From an uncultured Bacteroidales bacterium (GTDB taxonomy: Bacteria; Bacteroidota; Bacteroidia; Bacteroidales; P3): a DNA stretch of 27,649 nt. The notes below the pieces were generated by a model. The model was not told the origin of the DNA. It searched no databases and saw only the letters and a program-made list of their open reading frames with translations. This document shows, piece after piece, positions 1 to 7,175 of the stretch (positions are counted from its first letter, which is position 1; every line of letters begins with the position of its first letter). Location: contig CAKZZD010000036.1 in NCBI GenBank assembly GCA_937886715.1, positions 1-27,649 on the forward strand, given 5' to 3'. The position numbers and the translations under genes were made by a program.

Positions 1-324
1 TTTCACACGTGTGGGCTCATAGTGGAACATGAACACTTTGGTGCGCAGCACCGAGTCGGGGGTCTCTTTGGCGAAGATCAGCCCCTTGGTGGCCGAGGTG
101 TCGGTTTGGGACGAGTTGTTGTTGGCGAAGGGATCAGCGGACGAGGAGTTGGTTCCTGACGTCGGCTGGTTGACGTTGACGCGGTTGCCTGTAGAGGGGC
201 GGTTGCCGGTGGGTATCTGAATTTGGGCATACGAGGAAGGCGAGGCCAAGCACAGCAGGAGCAGTGCCGTGAAGCCGACACTCCACGGCAGAAAACCAGA
301 CAGGCGGTGGCGACGCAATCTCAT
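1..324 (-). CDS. N-terminal fragment of a secreted protein, possibly a Porin_10-type outer-membrane protein
   Basis: The reading frame opens with ATG at 324 and stays open to the window edge, so only 108 residues are seen. Residues 1-37 form a signal peptide: an Arg-rich n-region (MRLRRHRL), a hydrophobic stretch around LLLLCLAS, and a likely type I cleavage site near SSYAQ. A low-complexity Asn/Ser/Thr/Pro linker follows (residues ~40-78), then a folded-looking start with PDSVLRTKVFMFHYEPTRVK. In Bacteroidales a putative porin (Porin_10-like) of this design often sits directly downstream of trxB, and that placement plus the DSVLRTKVF-type segment suggest the same here; this is from memory, not a search. 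The gene begins 19 bp after the trxB stop, so the two are probably cotranscribed. The exported nature is clear; the family is tentative. Confidence 0.6.
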   Translation of the reverse strand, partial: MRLRRHRLSGFLPWSVGFTALLLLCLASPSSYAQIQIPTGNRPSTGNRVNVNQPTSGTNSSSADPFANNNSSQTDTSATKGLIFAKETPDSVLRTKVFMFHYEPTRVK

Positions 325-343
325 GGGGATGGCGATGTGTGGG

Positions 344-1273
344 TTAGTGGTCCTGGAGAAAACGCTCCACGTCCATGGCGGCGACGCAACCTTTGCCAGC
401 GGCGACGATGGCCTGGCGGTAGTTGGGGTCGCAGACGTCGCCTGCGGCGAAGACACCTGGCACGCTGGTGGCGCTGGAGGGGTTGTTCACGCGGATGTAG
501 CCTTGCTCGTCGAGTTCGACCTGACCCGCCAGGAAATCGGTGTTGGGTTTGTGGCCGATGGCGACAAAGACACCGGTCACCTCGCGCTGGCTTTTTTCGC
601 CGGTCTTGGTGTTTTCGAGCTCAATGCCGGTGACGCCGTCGAGGTCGGTGCCGAGGATCTGGCTGATGCGGCTGTCCCAGAGCATCTCTATTTTGGGATT
701 GTTGAGCACGCGGTGCTGCATGGCTTTGGAGGCGCGCAATTCGTTGCGGCGGTGCACCAGATAGACTTTTGAGCAGAGGGTGGAGAGGTAGTTGGCCTCC
801 TCGCAGGCGGTGTCGCCACCGCCGACGACGGCGACGGTTTGGTTGCGATAGAAATAGCCATCGCAGGTGGCGCATGCGGAGACACCGGCGCCATAGAACT
901 GCTTCTCGCTGGGCAGACCGATCCATTTGGCGCTGGCGCCGGTGGCGACCACCACGGTGTCGGCTTCGATTTCGTTGCCATGGTCGTCTTTTGCATGGAA
1001 GGGACGCTGGCTGAGGTCGATGGCGACGATGTAGCCGCGGCGGATGTCGGTGCCGAAACGTTCGGCCTGTTTGCGGAGGTCGTCCATCATGGCTGTGCCG
1101 CTGATGCCTTCAGGGTAGCCGGGAAAGTTCTCGATTTCGGTGGTGATGGTCAGCTGGCCGCCGGGCTGTTCACCCTCGTAGAGGATGGGCTTGAGGTCGG
1201 CGCGACCGGTATAGATGCCTGTGGTGTAGCCCGCGGGGCCTGATCCGATGATCAAACAACGTGTCTTTTCCAT
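344..1273 (-). CDS. trxB: Thioredoxin reductase (NADPH)
   Basis: This 309-residue protein has the usual length of bacterial low-molecular-weight thioredoxin reductase, which passes electrons from NADPH through FAD to thioredoxin in the cytoplasm. The FAD-binding GSGPAGYT motif lies at residues 10-17, the redox-active CATC disulfide at 134-137, the NADPH-domain GGGDTA motif at 151-156 and the HRRNELR segment that reads the NADPH phosphate at about 174-180. A second FAD contact (GDVCDPNYRQAI) is near the C-terminus. All key residues are present and no truncation is seen. It starts 22 bp after the stop of the flippase-like gene and is followed after 19 bp by the porin-like gene, so it looks like an internal gene of the operon that begins at DUF3127. 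Confidence 0.97.
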   Translation of the reverse strand: MEKTRCLIIGSGPAGYTTGIYTGRADLKPILYEGEQPGGQLTITTEIENFPGYPEGISGTAMMDDLRKQAERFGTDIRRGYIVAIDLSQRPFHAKDDHGNEIEADTVVVATGASAKWIGLPSEKQFYGAGVSACATCDGYFYRNQTVAVVGGGDTACEEANYLSTLCSKVYLVHRRNELRASKAMQHRVLNNPKIEMLWDSRISQILGTDLDGVTGIELENTKTGEKSQREVTGVFVAIGHKPNTDFLAGQVELDEQGYIRVNNPSSATSVPGVFAAGDVCDPNYRQAIVAAGKGCVAAMDVERFLQDH

Positions 1274-1295
1274 ATTCTGAATGTCGTGTATGTGG

Positions 1296-2327
1296 TTATT
1301 CTATTGATTGTTTTTTCTTTTTCTTCAGGCTGAAGTAGACTAGGTAGACGGCTCCGACCAGAATGACTATGGACTGTTGGCTGCCCCACAGGAGCCATCC
1401 GCAGGCGGTGCCTACCTCCATGCTGATGCCATAGATCTCGAGGGCCAGCTGCACAAGCACGGGGAACACGCCTATGCCGCCCTGCGAGAAGGTCATGCCG
1501 ACGGACCCGAAAAGGTAGACGACGAAGGTGGCACCCAGTCCGAGGCCTTTTGTTTCGCCAAAGGCTTGGAAGATGATCAGGCCGCCGAGAATGTAGAGGA
1601 CATAGATGATCAGGCTGTAGACCAGAAAGAGGATGGTGCTTTTTGTGCCGAGATGGAGAATGCTTTTCAGTCCGTCGGCCATGCCGCGGAACATTTTGTT
1701 GATGCGTTGAACGAATTTATAGTGCTGCAGGCGCTTCCAAAAGAGTCGATAGAGGATGTACAGCACGGCAATTGCAGCGAGGACCACACCAAGGATCATG
1801 GCCATGTTGGGCAGGTTGTCGTATTTTTCCGACAGGGTGTCGTAGAGCCAGTCTTTCGCCTTGCCGAAAATGACTAGCATGCCGATGGCGACGATGATGA
1901 AGAACGACAGGATGTCGATGATGCGTTCGGTGACCACGGTGCCGAGTGATTTTTCGATGGGAATGTTTTCACTGGTGCGGAGCGTGGCGCAGCGCATCAC
2001 TTCGCCTGCTCGCGGGAAAGCCAGATTGGCCATGTAGGCCACCACGACCGACCCGAAGGTGTTGTTGAGGTTGGGGTTGAATCCGATGGGCTGGAACAGC
2101 AGCTGCCAACGTAGCGCCCGGAAGAAGTGGCTCAGCAGGCTGCAAAGCATGGCCACGATGACCCACATGTAGTCGGCCTCAAGGAAAGATTGCCATATCA
2201 TGGCCTTCTGTGAGGCATCGAGCTTGAGCAAAAACCAATAGATGAAAAAACAGCCGATGCCGAGGAAGATGATCATTTTTAGCACATCTCCCCAGCGGCT
2301 TTTCTTCTTTGCTTCAGGTTGGTTCAC
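1296..2327 (-). CDS. Flippase-like polytopic membrane protein (lysylphosphatidylglycerol synthase TM family)
   Basis: I place the start at the GTG codon at 2327, whose bases overlap the panD stop (GTGA, 4-bp overlap), giving 343 residues. A longer frame exists upstream, but it lies inside panD and has non-coding composition. The protein begins with a short Lys-rich cytoplasmic segment (EAKKKSRWGD) and then carries about eight hydrophobic helices, with the conserved-looking core ANLAFPRAGEVMRCATL and a glycine-rich late segment (FSQGGIGVFPVL). These match the UPF0104/LPG_synthase_TM family (PF03706), whose members lack the catalytic C-terminal domain of MprF and are usually called flippase-like. 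The substrate is unknown. It ends with a very basic tail (SLKKKKKQS). The translational coupling to panD is positional and does not prove a pathway link. Confidence 0.88.
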   Translation of the reverse strand: MNQPEAKKKSRWGDVLKMIIFLGIGCFFIYWFLLKLDASQKAMIWQSFLEADYMWVIVAMLCSLLSHFFRALRWQLLFQPIGFNPNLNNTFGSVVVAYMANLAFPRAGEVMRCATLRTSENIPIEKSLGTVVTERIIDILSFFIIVAIGMLVIFGKAKDWLYDTLSEKYDNLPNMAMILGVVLAAIAVLYILYRLFWKRLQHYKFVQRINKMFRGMADGLKSILHLGTKSTILFLVYSLIIYVLYILGGLIIFQAFGETKGLGLGATFVVYLFGSVGMTFSQGGIGVFPVLVQLALEIYGISMEVGTACGWLLWGSQQSIVILVGAVYLVYFSLKKKKKQSIE

Positions 2328-2665
2328 AGCAGGTTGTCTTTTGGGAAGATGACGGTGGGATGCCATTGGGCGGCTTCTTCGGGTGTCATCATGGCATAGC
2401 TGGCGATGATGATCAGGCTGCCGACGGGGGCTTTGTGTGCCGCAGCGCCGTTGAGGCATACGACGCCAGAGCCGCGTTCGCCACGGATGGCGTAGGTGGC
2501 CAGGCGCTCGCCGTTGGTGATGTTATATATTTCCACTTTCTCGTTCTCGATGATGCCGGCGGCTTCCATAAGGGCTTCGTCGATGGTGATGCTGCCGATA
2601 TAGTCGAGGTTGGCTTCGGTGACGGTTACGCGGTGGATTTTGGATTTCAGGACTTCGATAAACAT
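2324..2665 (-). CDS. panD: Aspartate 1-decarboxylase proenzyme
   Basis: This 113-residue protein makes beta-alanine from L-aspartate for pantothenate and coenzyme A synthesis. It is made as a proenzyme that cleaves itself at a Gly-Ser bond to create the pyruvoyl cofactor. The site is visible at G24-S25 within DYIGSITID. Lys9 in the SKIHRVTVT segment and the later NGAAAHKAPVGSLIIIASYA stretch are typical of the family. The length is slightly short of the E. coli enzyme (126 residues) but normal for Bacteroidota. Neither panB nor panC is in the window. It is preceded after 20 bp by the 160-aa protein gene and its stop overlaps the GTG start of the flippase-like gene, so it is an internal operon gene. 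Confidence 0.96.
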   Translation of the reverse strand: MFIEVLKSKIHRVTVTEANLDYIGSITIDEALMEAAGIIENEKVEIYNITNGERLATYAIRGERGSGVVCLNGAAAHKAPVGSLIIIASYAMMTPEEAAQWHPTVIFPKDNLL

Positions 2666-2685
2666 CGTGGGTGTTGTTTCAGTGG

Positions 2686-3168
2686 TTAAAAAAGAATCCA
2701 GTAAAGCAGCATGCAGACCAGGGCCACATAGAGCATGATGCGTGTGGCGGGGACGGGCTTTATGTAGTCGGTATCGGAAATGTCGAAGCGGCGTTTGATT
2801 TTGACGTTGCGTTTTTTGAATTCAGCGATGTGCTCACCCGTGGTCATCTCCTGGTTCTCGGTCTGGAAGCGGGGAGTGTAGTTGAAGGTGGGCATTTCGC
2901 GCTTGCGGAAGAGGTCTTTCCACGTGAGGCCATGCTTTTTTTCGCGTTCGGTGCGGTCCAGCTCGCGAACCCTGCGCTGGAAATATTCGAGGTCTTTGTC
3001 CAGCTCCTGGACATCCTCGGCCGATGCGGGAGCATCGTCGGAGGCCTGCTTTGCGGCCTGTTCGTCGGCATATTTCTGTTTCAAAGCCTCCCAACGTTCC
3101 TTTTCGGGATCGTAGAAGCGGGGCTGGTAGCGAAACTGGCGTGGTTTTGGGGTCGGAAACAGTGGCAT
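2686..3168 (-). CDS. Conserved Bacteroidota protein of unknown function, C-terminally membrane-anchored
   Basis: I choose ATG at 3168, 14 bp after the stop of the cyclo-ligase gene, which gives 160 residues; the longer frame upstream lies inside that gene. The protein has a basic, aromatic start (FRYQPRFYDPEKERWEAL, residues 12-29), a central charged region that is probably helical or coiled-coil (residues 50-80, rich in E, D, K and R), and a second copy of the aromatic motif (FNYTPRF, residues 95-101). It ends in one hydrophobic helix (IMLYVALVCMLLYWILF, 144-160) that runs to the last residue, as in a tail-anchored protein. No enzyme motif is seen. Small proteins with a similar RRFxYxPRxYD start occur near folate or cell-division genes in Bacteroidota, but I cannot name a family. 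Its role is unknown. Confidence 0.8.
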   Translation of the reverse strand: MPLFPTPKPRQFRYQPRFYDPEKERWEALKQKYADEQAAKQASDDAPASAEDVQELDKDLEYFQRRVRELDRTEREKKHGLTWKDLFRKREMPTFNYTPRFQTENQEMTTGEHIAEFKKRNVKIKRRFDISDTDYIKPVPATRIMLYVALVCMLLYWILF

Positions 3169-3182
3169 GGTATGCTGCTTTT

Positions 3183-3743
3183 TTATTTGAGGGAGAAGCA
3201 CTTGGTTTCGGAAACGACCATATCCATCTTCACGTCGAAAGGCTCGACAGGAACGGCATCCACGATCTGGAAGTCGAATGCCAGACCGATCTTTTTTGCC
3301 ATGGGCGTGGTCTTCAGCAGGCGGTCGTAGAAACCTCTTCCGCGACCCATGCGGTGGCATTCGGCATCGAAGGCCACTCCTGGGACAATGATCAGGTCGA
3401 TGGAGTTGAGGTCGGTCCATTCCGGGCCTGTGGGCTCGCCGATGCCAAACTGTTCGCCGGGCACCATGCATTCGGGACCTGTGTAAGGTCGCAGGCGAAG
3501 GTCGTCGCCGTCGACGCACGGAAGCAATATGGTTTTCTGTCCGTACCAACGTTCGACCAGGGCATGTGTCTGCACCTCGTCAGACATCGACCAATACATC
3601 AACACCACACGGGCTTCGTTGAACTCGTGCAGTGTTTCAAGTTGATGTATTATGGACTCCGACCGCGACGATTTCTCGTCGGGGGACACTTGGCTTTTGA
3701 GGCTACGAATCAAGCGTCTGAGTTCGGCCTTGTCGTTTGTCAT
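3183..3743 (-). CDS. fthC: 5-formyltetrahydrofolate cyclo-ligase
   Basis: The 186-residue product belongs to the 5-FTHF cyclo-ligase (methenyltetrahydrofolate synthetase) family, which uses ATP to turn 5-formyl-THF back into 5,10-methenyl-THF in the cytoplasm. The N-terminal RRLIRSLKSQVSPDEKSSRS matches the basic start of the family. The diagnostic C-terminal block reads LIIVPGVAFDAECHRMGRGR followed by GFYDRLL, equivalent to the family's DLIIVPGxAFDxxGxRxGRGxGYYDR. An LRPYTGPE segment occurs mid-protein. The length is standard. It begins 9 bp after the DUF3127 stop and is followed after 14 bp by the 160-aa protein gene. FtcD, encoded elsewhere in this window, feeds the same 5,10-methenyl-THF pool, but the two genes are in separate transcription units. 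Confidence 0.94.
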   Translation of the reverse strand: MTNDKAELRRLIRSLKSQVSPDEKSSRSESIIHQLETLHEFNEARVVLMYWSMSDEVQTHALVERWYGQKTILLPCVDGDDLRLRPYTGPECMVPGEQFGIGEPTGPEWTDLNSIDLIIVPGVAFDAECHRMGRGRGFYDRLLKTTPMAKKIGLAFDFQIVDAVPVEPFDVKMDMVVSETKCFSLK

Positions 3744-3752
3744 GATGGGAGG

Positions 3753-4190
3753 TTAGAAGGGCAGGTCGTCGTTGGCGTCGGGAGCAGGAGCCGAGGCAAA
3801 ACCTGCCGGAGGCATCTGCTGGGGAGCGGGAGCGGCTTGGGGGGCTGCAGGAGCGGCGTTGGCCGGTGCGGCGGCACCTGTCCAGGCATAGCCGGTGGCG
3901 GTGGGAGGCATCTGGCCGGGGGTGAAGGGCTGGATGCGGGAGGCTCGCAGGTCGGTGTACCATTTCTCGTTGAATTCGCGGCTCTCCGGGTTGAAGGTCA
4001 CCTGGACGGTGGTGTTCATCGGGATGTTTTTCACCATTGCGACGCGTTCTTCGCCAAAGGTGGTGAAGGCTACCTTGCGGGGATATTCGTCACCAGTCTC
4101 AATCACAAAACCGCCACGGATCCAAGGACCACGGGCCGATTCGCCTTGCACTTCGGGCAAAATCTGAATTAACTTACCTGTAATTTCCAT
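3753..4190 (-). CDS. DUF3127 OB-fold protein with an SSB-like acidic C-terminal tail
   Basis: Residues 1-90 match DUF3127 (MEITGKLIQILPEVQGE, then NPESREFNEKWYTDLRA), a Bacteroidota family regarded as a single-stranded-DNA-binding-like OB fold. A disordered linker of about 45 residues rich in Ala, Pro and Gln follows (residues ~91-137). The protein ends with DANDDLPF at 138-145, which closely resembles the acidic, phenylalanine-terminated tip of bacterial SSB (DDDIPF type) that recruits replication and repair partners. The whole layout (OB domain, flexible linker, acidic tip) is therefore that of SSB. Direct DNA binding is inferred, not shown. It is the first gene after a clear promoter (4257-4288) and leads the operon towards fthC. 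It is most likely an accessory SSB-like protein rather than the main SSB. Confidence 0.88.
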   Translation of the reverse strand: MEITGKLIQILPEVQGESARGPWIRGGFVIETGDEYPRKVAFTTFGEERVAMVKNIPMNTTVQVTFNPESREFNEKWYTDLRASRIQPFTPGQMPPTATGYAWTGAAAPANAAPAAPQAAPAPQQMPPAGFASAPAPDANDDLPF

Positions 4191-4226
4191 CTGTTATTAT
4201 TGTTTTTATTAATTATCAATAGGTTA

Positions 4227-4250
4227 TGCAGTATAATATATTATTATGCA
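4227..4250. repeat. Imperfect palindrome at the start of the DUF3127 transcript
   Basis: The 24 bases begin TGCAGTATAATA and end TATTATTATGCA; 10 of 12 positions pair as an inverted repeat. It lies just downstream of the -7 box, at about the expected transcription start, so it could be an operator or a weak leader hairpin. AT-richness makes chance symmetry likely, so a role is only a suggestion. Confidence 0.35.
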
Positions 4251-4256
4251 ATCATA

Positions 4257-4288
4257 CAAAAGTAGGCAAAAAATTGAATTCCACCAAA
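4257..4288 (-). promoter_or_regulatory. Bacteroidetes-type promoter of the DUF3127 operon
   Basis: Read on the minus strand, TTTG at 4288-4285 (-33 box) is followed after exactly 20 bases by TACTTTTG at 4264-4257, a full match to the -7 consensus TAnnTTTG. Transcription should begin near 4250, giving an AT-rich leader of about 60 nt before the ATG at 4190. It is the best complete two-part promoter in the window. The rest of the spacer up to 4443 holds only a short perfect inverted repeat (ATCCTT/AAGGAT, 4326-4341) just downstream of der, without a U-tract. Confidence 0.75.
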
Positions 4289-4443
4289 ATTATTTATCAA
4301 CACGCATGACCATGCCTAGATCCTGATCCTTTTTTAAGGATAAAACACGGTGAAAAGCAATGCTTTACAACATGCTGTCTATGCCACGGGCACGATCCTG
4401 TGTGGGGTGTGCGAGATGGGTGCGGCGCTGGGGTGTGATGGCC

Positions 4444-5748
4444 CTATTTTTCCCGGAAGTAAAGCGTCATCGGCACACCGTGGAAGTCCCACATCTCGCG
4501 AATGCGGTTTTCGACAAAGCGCTTGTACGGGTCGCGGATGTACTGGGGCAGGTTGCAGAAAAACACAAACTGGGGATAGGGGGTTGGCAATTGGGTGATG
4601 TATTTGATTTTGATCCACTTGCCCTTGACCGAAGGCGGCGGGTTCTGCTCCTTGACAATAGGCAGGAGCTGGTTGTTGATGTCGGCCGTGCTGATGCGTC
4701 GCGAGCGTGCCTGGTACACGTCGCGGGCGGTCTCCAGCACCTTGTAGATGCGCTGCTTGTTGATGACCGAGGTGAAGATGATGGGCACGTCGTCGAACGG
4801 GGCTATGCGCTCCCGTATCAGTTTCTCGAATTCGCGGTGTGTGTTGTGGTCTTTCTCGACAAGGTCCCACTTGTTGACGACGATGACCACCCCCTTGTGG
4901 TTGCGATATATCAGCGAGAAGATGTTCAGGTCTTGCTGTTCGAGGCCTTGCGATGCGTCGAGCATGAGGATGCACACGTCGCTGGCTTCGATGGCGCGTA
5001 CAGAGCGCATCACCGAGTAGAACTCAAGGTCTTCCGACACTTTCTGTTTGCGTCGCAGACCGGCGGTGTCGACAAAGTTGAAGTCGAAGCCGAACAGGTT
5101 GTAGCGCGTGTATATCGAGTCGCGTGTGGTGCCTGCGATGGGGGTGACCACGCTGCGTTGCTGTCCGGTGATGGTGTTGATGAACGAACTCTTTCCCACG
5201 TTAGGGCGCCCCACGATGGCAATGCGCGGCAGTCCGTCGGTGGGGTCTTCCTCGCCTGTGTCGAAATCTTCCACCAGCACGTCGAGAAGGTCGCCTGTGC
5301 CCGATCCGGTGATGCCGGCAATGGGGTGGGGATCGCCCAGTCCGAGCGAGTAGAATTCCGCCAGGCTTTCCATCTGTGCCGAGTTGTCGACTTTGTTGGC
5401 GGCAAGCACCACCCGTTTGGAGCAACGCCGCAGCATCTCGGCTACATCCTCGTCCATCGGGGTCAGTCCGTCGCGAGCGTCGACGAGGAAGAGGATGACA
5501 TCGGCTTCGTCGATGGCAAGCTCCACTTGCTTGCGTATTTCGGTTTCGAACTCGTCGTCGCCTCCCATCACATATCCGCCGGTGTCGATCACCGAGAAGT
5601 GTTTACCATTCCAGTCGGAATGGCCATATTGGCGGTCGCGTGTGACGCCGCTTGTATGGTCGACGATGGCTTGGCGCGATTCGGTCAGTCGGTTGAACAG
5701 GGTTGATTTTCCGACGTTGGGACGTCCTACGATTGCGATAATATTCAA
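4444..5748 (-). CDS. der: GTPase Der (EngA), ribosome assembly
   Basis: This 434-residue protein is the tandem-GTPase factor needed for 50S ribosomal subunit assembly. The first G domain has GRPNVGKS at residues 8-15, DTGG at 55-58 and NKVD at 118-121. The second has GRPNVGKS at 180-187, DTAG at 227-230 and NKWD at 292-295. The remaining ~100 residues form the KH-like domain, ending in the typical IREMWDFHGVPMTLYFREK. Length and motifs are complete. The ATG at 5748 begins 19 bp after the stop of the DUF5723 gene, so der may be transcribed from the promoter of the lipoprotein gene at 8574-8581. No obvious U-tract terminator follows it. Confidence 0.98.
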   Translation of the reverse strand: MNIIAIVGRPNVGKSTLFNRLTESRQAIVDHTSGVTRDRQYGHSDWNGKHFSVIDTGGYVMGGDDEFETEIRKQVELAIDEADVILFLVDARDGLTPMDEDVAEMLRRCSKRVVLAANKVDNSAQMESLAEFYSLGLGDPHPIAGITGSGTGDLLDVLVEDFDTGEEDPTDGLPRIAIVGRPNVGKSSFINTITGQQRSVVTPIAGTTRDSIYTRYNLFGFDFNFVDTAGLRRKQKVSEDLEFYSVMRSVRAIEASDVCILMLDASQGLEQQDLNIFSLIYRNHKGVVIVVNKWDLVEKDHNTHREFEKLIRERIAPFDDVPIIFTSVINKQRIYKVLETARDVYQARSRRISTADINNQLLPIVKEQNPPPSVKGKWIKIKYITQLPTPYPQFVFFCNLPQYIRDPYKRFVENRIREMWDFHGVPMTLYFREK

Positions 5749-5767
5749 TGCGTTACGGTTTTATTGT

Positions 5768-7159
5768 TTATCCAAAAATAAGGTTGAGGCCGAACATGAT
5801 GCGGAAAGCGCGGGCTTCCACAAGGCGTATGTCGCTGATGTAGTCGGCCATGATGGTGGTCTGCACGCCGAGGGCCGTGAGGATGATTCCGGCTCCGGGG
5901 TTGAAGGGGCTGATGCGGTTGCCGTCGTACACCACCGACGATCCGATGATGGCCTCGAGCGTCTTGCCGAGTTTCACACCCACGGTGGCGGTGGTGTTGA
6001 AACGGAAGGTGTTGTCGATGTCGCTGCTTGGGCGGCGGCAGAGCAACCCGCGGTCGAACTGTCCGTGGAACAGGAGGCCCGCCCGCAGCATCTCGGCGAA
6101 GGTGTAGGAAGCGCCGACATTGATCTTGGTGGGGATGCTGAACCAGTAGTCTGCACCGTCTTGTGTGTGGGTCAGCGCCAGCCGCTCGGAGAGGTCGTCG
6201 ATCAGCGATTGGCCCTCCTCGCCTTCCTCGGGCAGGTTGTTGGCATCGATGCCGTCGAACACCAGATGCACCCTTCCGTCGCGTGGCGCGAAGTTGTTGG
6301 TGTTGTATTTCCAGTGGATGCCGGCGCTGAGGTCGTTGATGCCCAGCGAGAAGGCAAACGGCCCCAATTCATATTTCACACCGAGGTCGAAGGCCACACC
6401 CATGTTCGCATGGCCCAGATCCTTCAGGCGGTCCAAGCTGAAGACGATCTCGCCGAGGTTCGTGTCGTAGGGCACGCATGCCGCTTCGTTGAGCTGGTAG
6501 TAGATGTCGGCGCTGATGCTGTCGAGATCCGGCGACGTGTGCAGCTCCACGCTGCTGTTGTCGGTGTGCGCATTGGCGATGCCGTAGAGCAGTTTGGCGT
6601 GGGCACCGATGGTCAGGTTGAGGTCCGGCAGCCGGAATCCGCCGCCGATGCTGCCTTCCACATAGCTCTGGGCATAGAATATGTCGCCGTCGAGGATCGT
6701 GATGTCTTCGATCACATTGCCTTCATCGTCGATATTTCCCTGCAGGAGGGCATTGACGGCCGATTTGGGAAAACCTACATGCACATCGCCGACAAGCTTC
6801 GTGTTGAAGTCGAAAAAGAGATTGCCCACCTTGAATCCGAATCCCACCAGGTTGACGTCGCCGCCTAGGTGGAGCAGGTTGTCGGCAGTGGTCTTCTCCA
6901 TGATGTTGTCAAGGTCGACGGCGATATAGTCAAGGTCCGAACGGTATTGCACCATATCGTTGATGGCCAGTGGTGAGCTGAAGTCAAGCATGATGCTGGG
7001 CAGCTGGATGTAGAATGTGCTCTTGGGAAAGAAAGCGGCGTTGAGCTGGTTGGCCTCCGGAGTGCGGAAGGTGTTGTACAGCAGGTTGTTCTGTGCGGCA
7101 ACACCCAGCGGCAGTGCCAGCAGGCAAATGGCGATGATATGTTTGGCTTTCGGTAGCAT
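5768..7159 (-). CDS. DUF5723-type outer-membrane beta-barrel protein
   Basis: The 463-residue product starts with a type I signal peptide (hydrophobic IIAICLLALPLGVAA, cleavage likely before QNN). The mature part has the alternating hydrophobic/polar and glycine-rich pattern of a beta barrel, with repeated strands such as GDVNLVGFGFKVGNLFFDFN and GVKYELGPFAFSLGINDLSAG, and it ends with a strand (RIMFGLNLIFG). The opening segment (NTFRTPEANQLNAAF) and the overall layout fit the Bacteroidota DUF5723 family; no function has been proven for it. It follows the 442-aa lipoprotein gene by 16 bp and precedes der by 19 bp. The close pairing with the lipoprotein suggests that the two products act together at the outer membrane, but that is inference. 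Confidence 0.82.
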   Translation of the reverse strand: MLPKAKHIIAICLLALPLGVAAQNNLLYNTFRTPEANQLNAAFFPKSTFYIQLPSIMLDFSSPLAINDMVQYRSDLDYIAVDLDNIMEKTTADNLLHLGGDVNLVGFGFKVGNLFFDFNTKLVGDVHVGFPKSAVNALLQGNIDDEGNVIEDITILDGDIFYAQSYVEGSIGGGFRLPDLNLTIGAHAKLLYGIANAHTDNSSVELHTSPDLDSISADIYYQLNEAACVPYDTNLGEIVFSLDRLKDLGHANMGVAFDLGVKYELGPFAFSLGINDLSAGIHWKYNTNNFAPRDGRVHLVFDGIDANNLPEEGEEGQSLIDDLSERLALTHTQDGADYWFSIPTKINVGASYTFAEMLRAGLLFHGQFDRGLLCRRPSSDIDNTFRFNTTATVGVKLGKTLEAIIGSSVVYDGNRISPFNPGAGIILTALGVQTTIMADYISDIRLVEARAFRIMFGLNLIFG

Positions 7160-7175
7160 GGCGTCTGGGTGTTTG

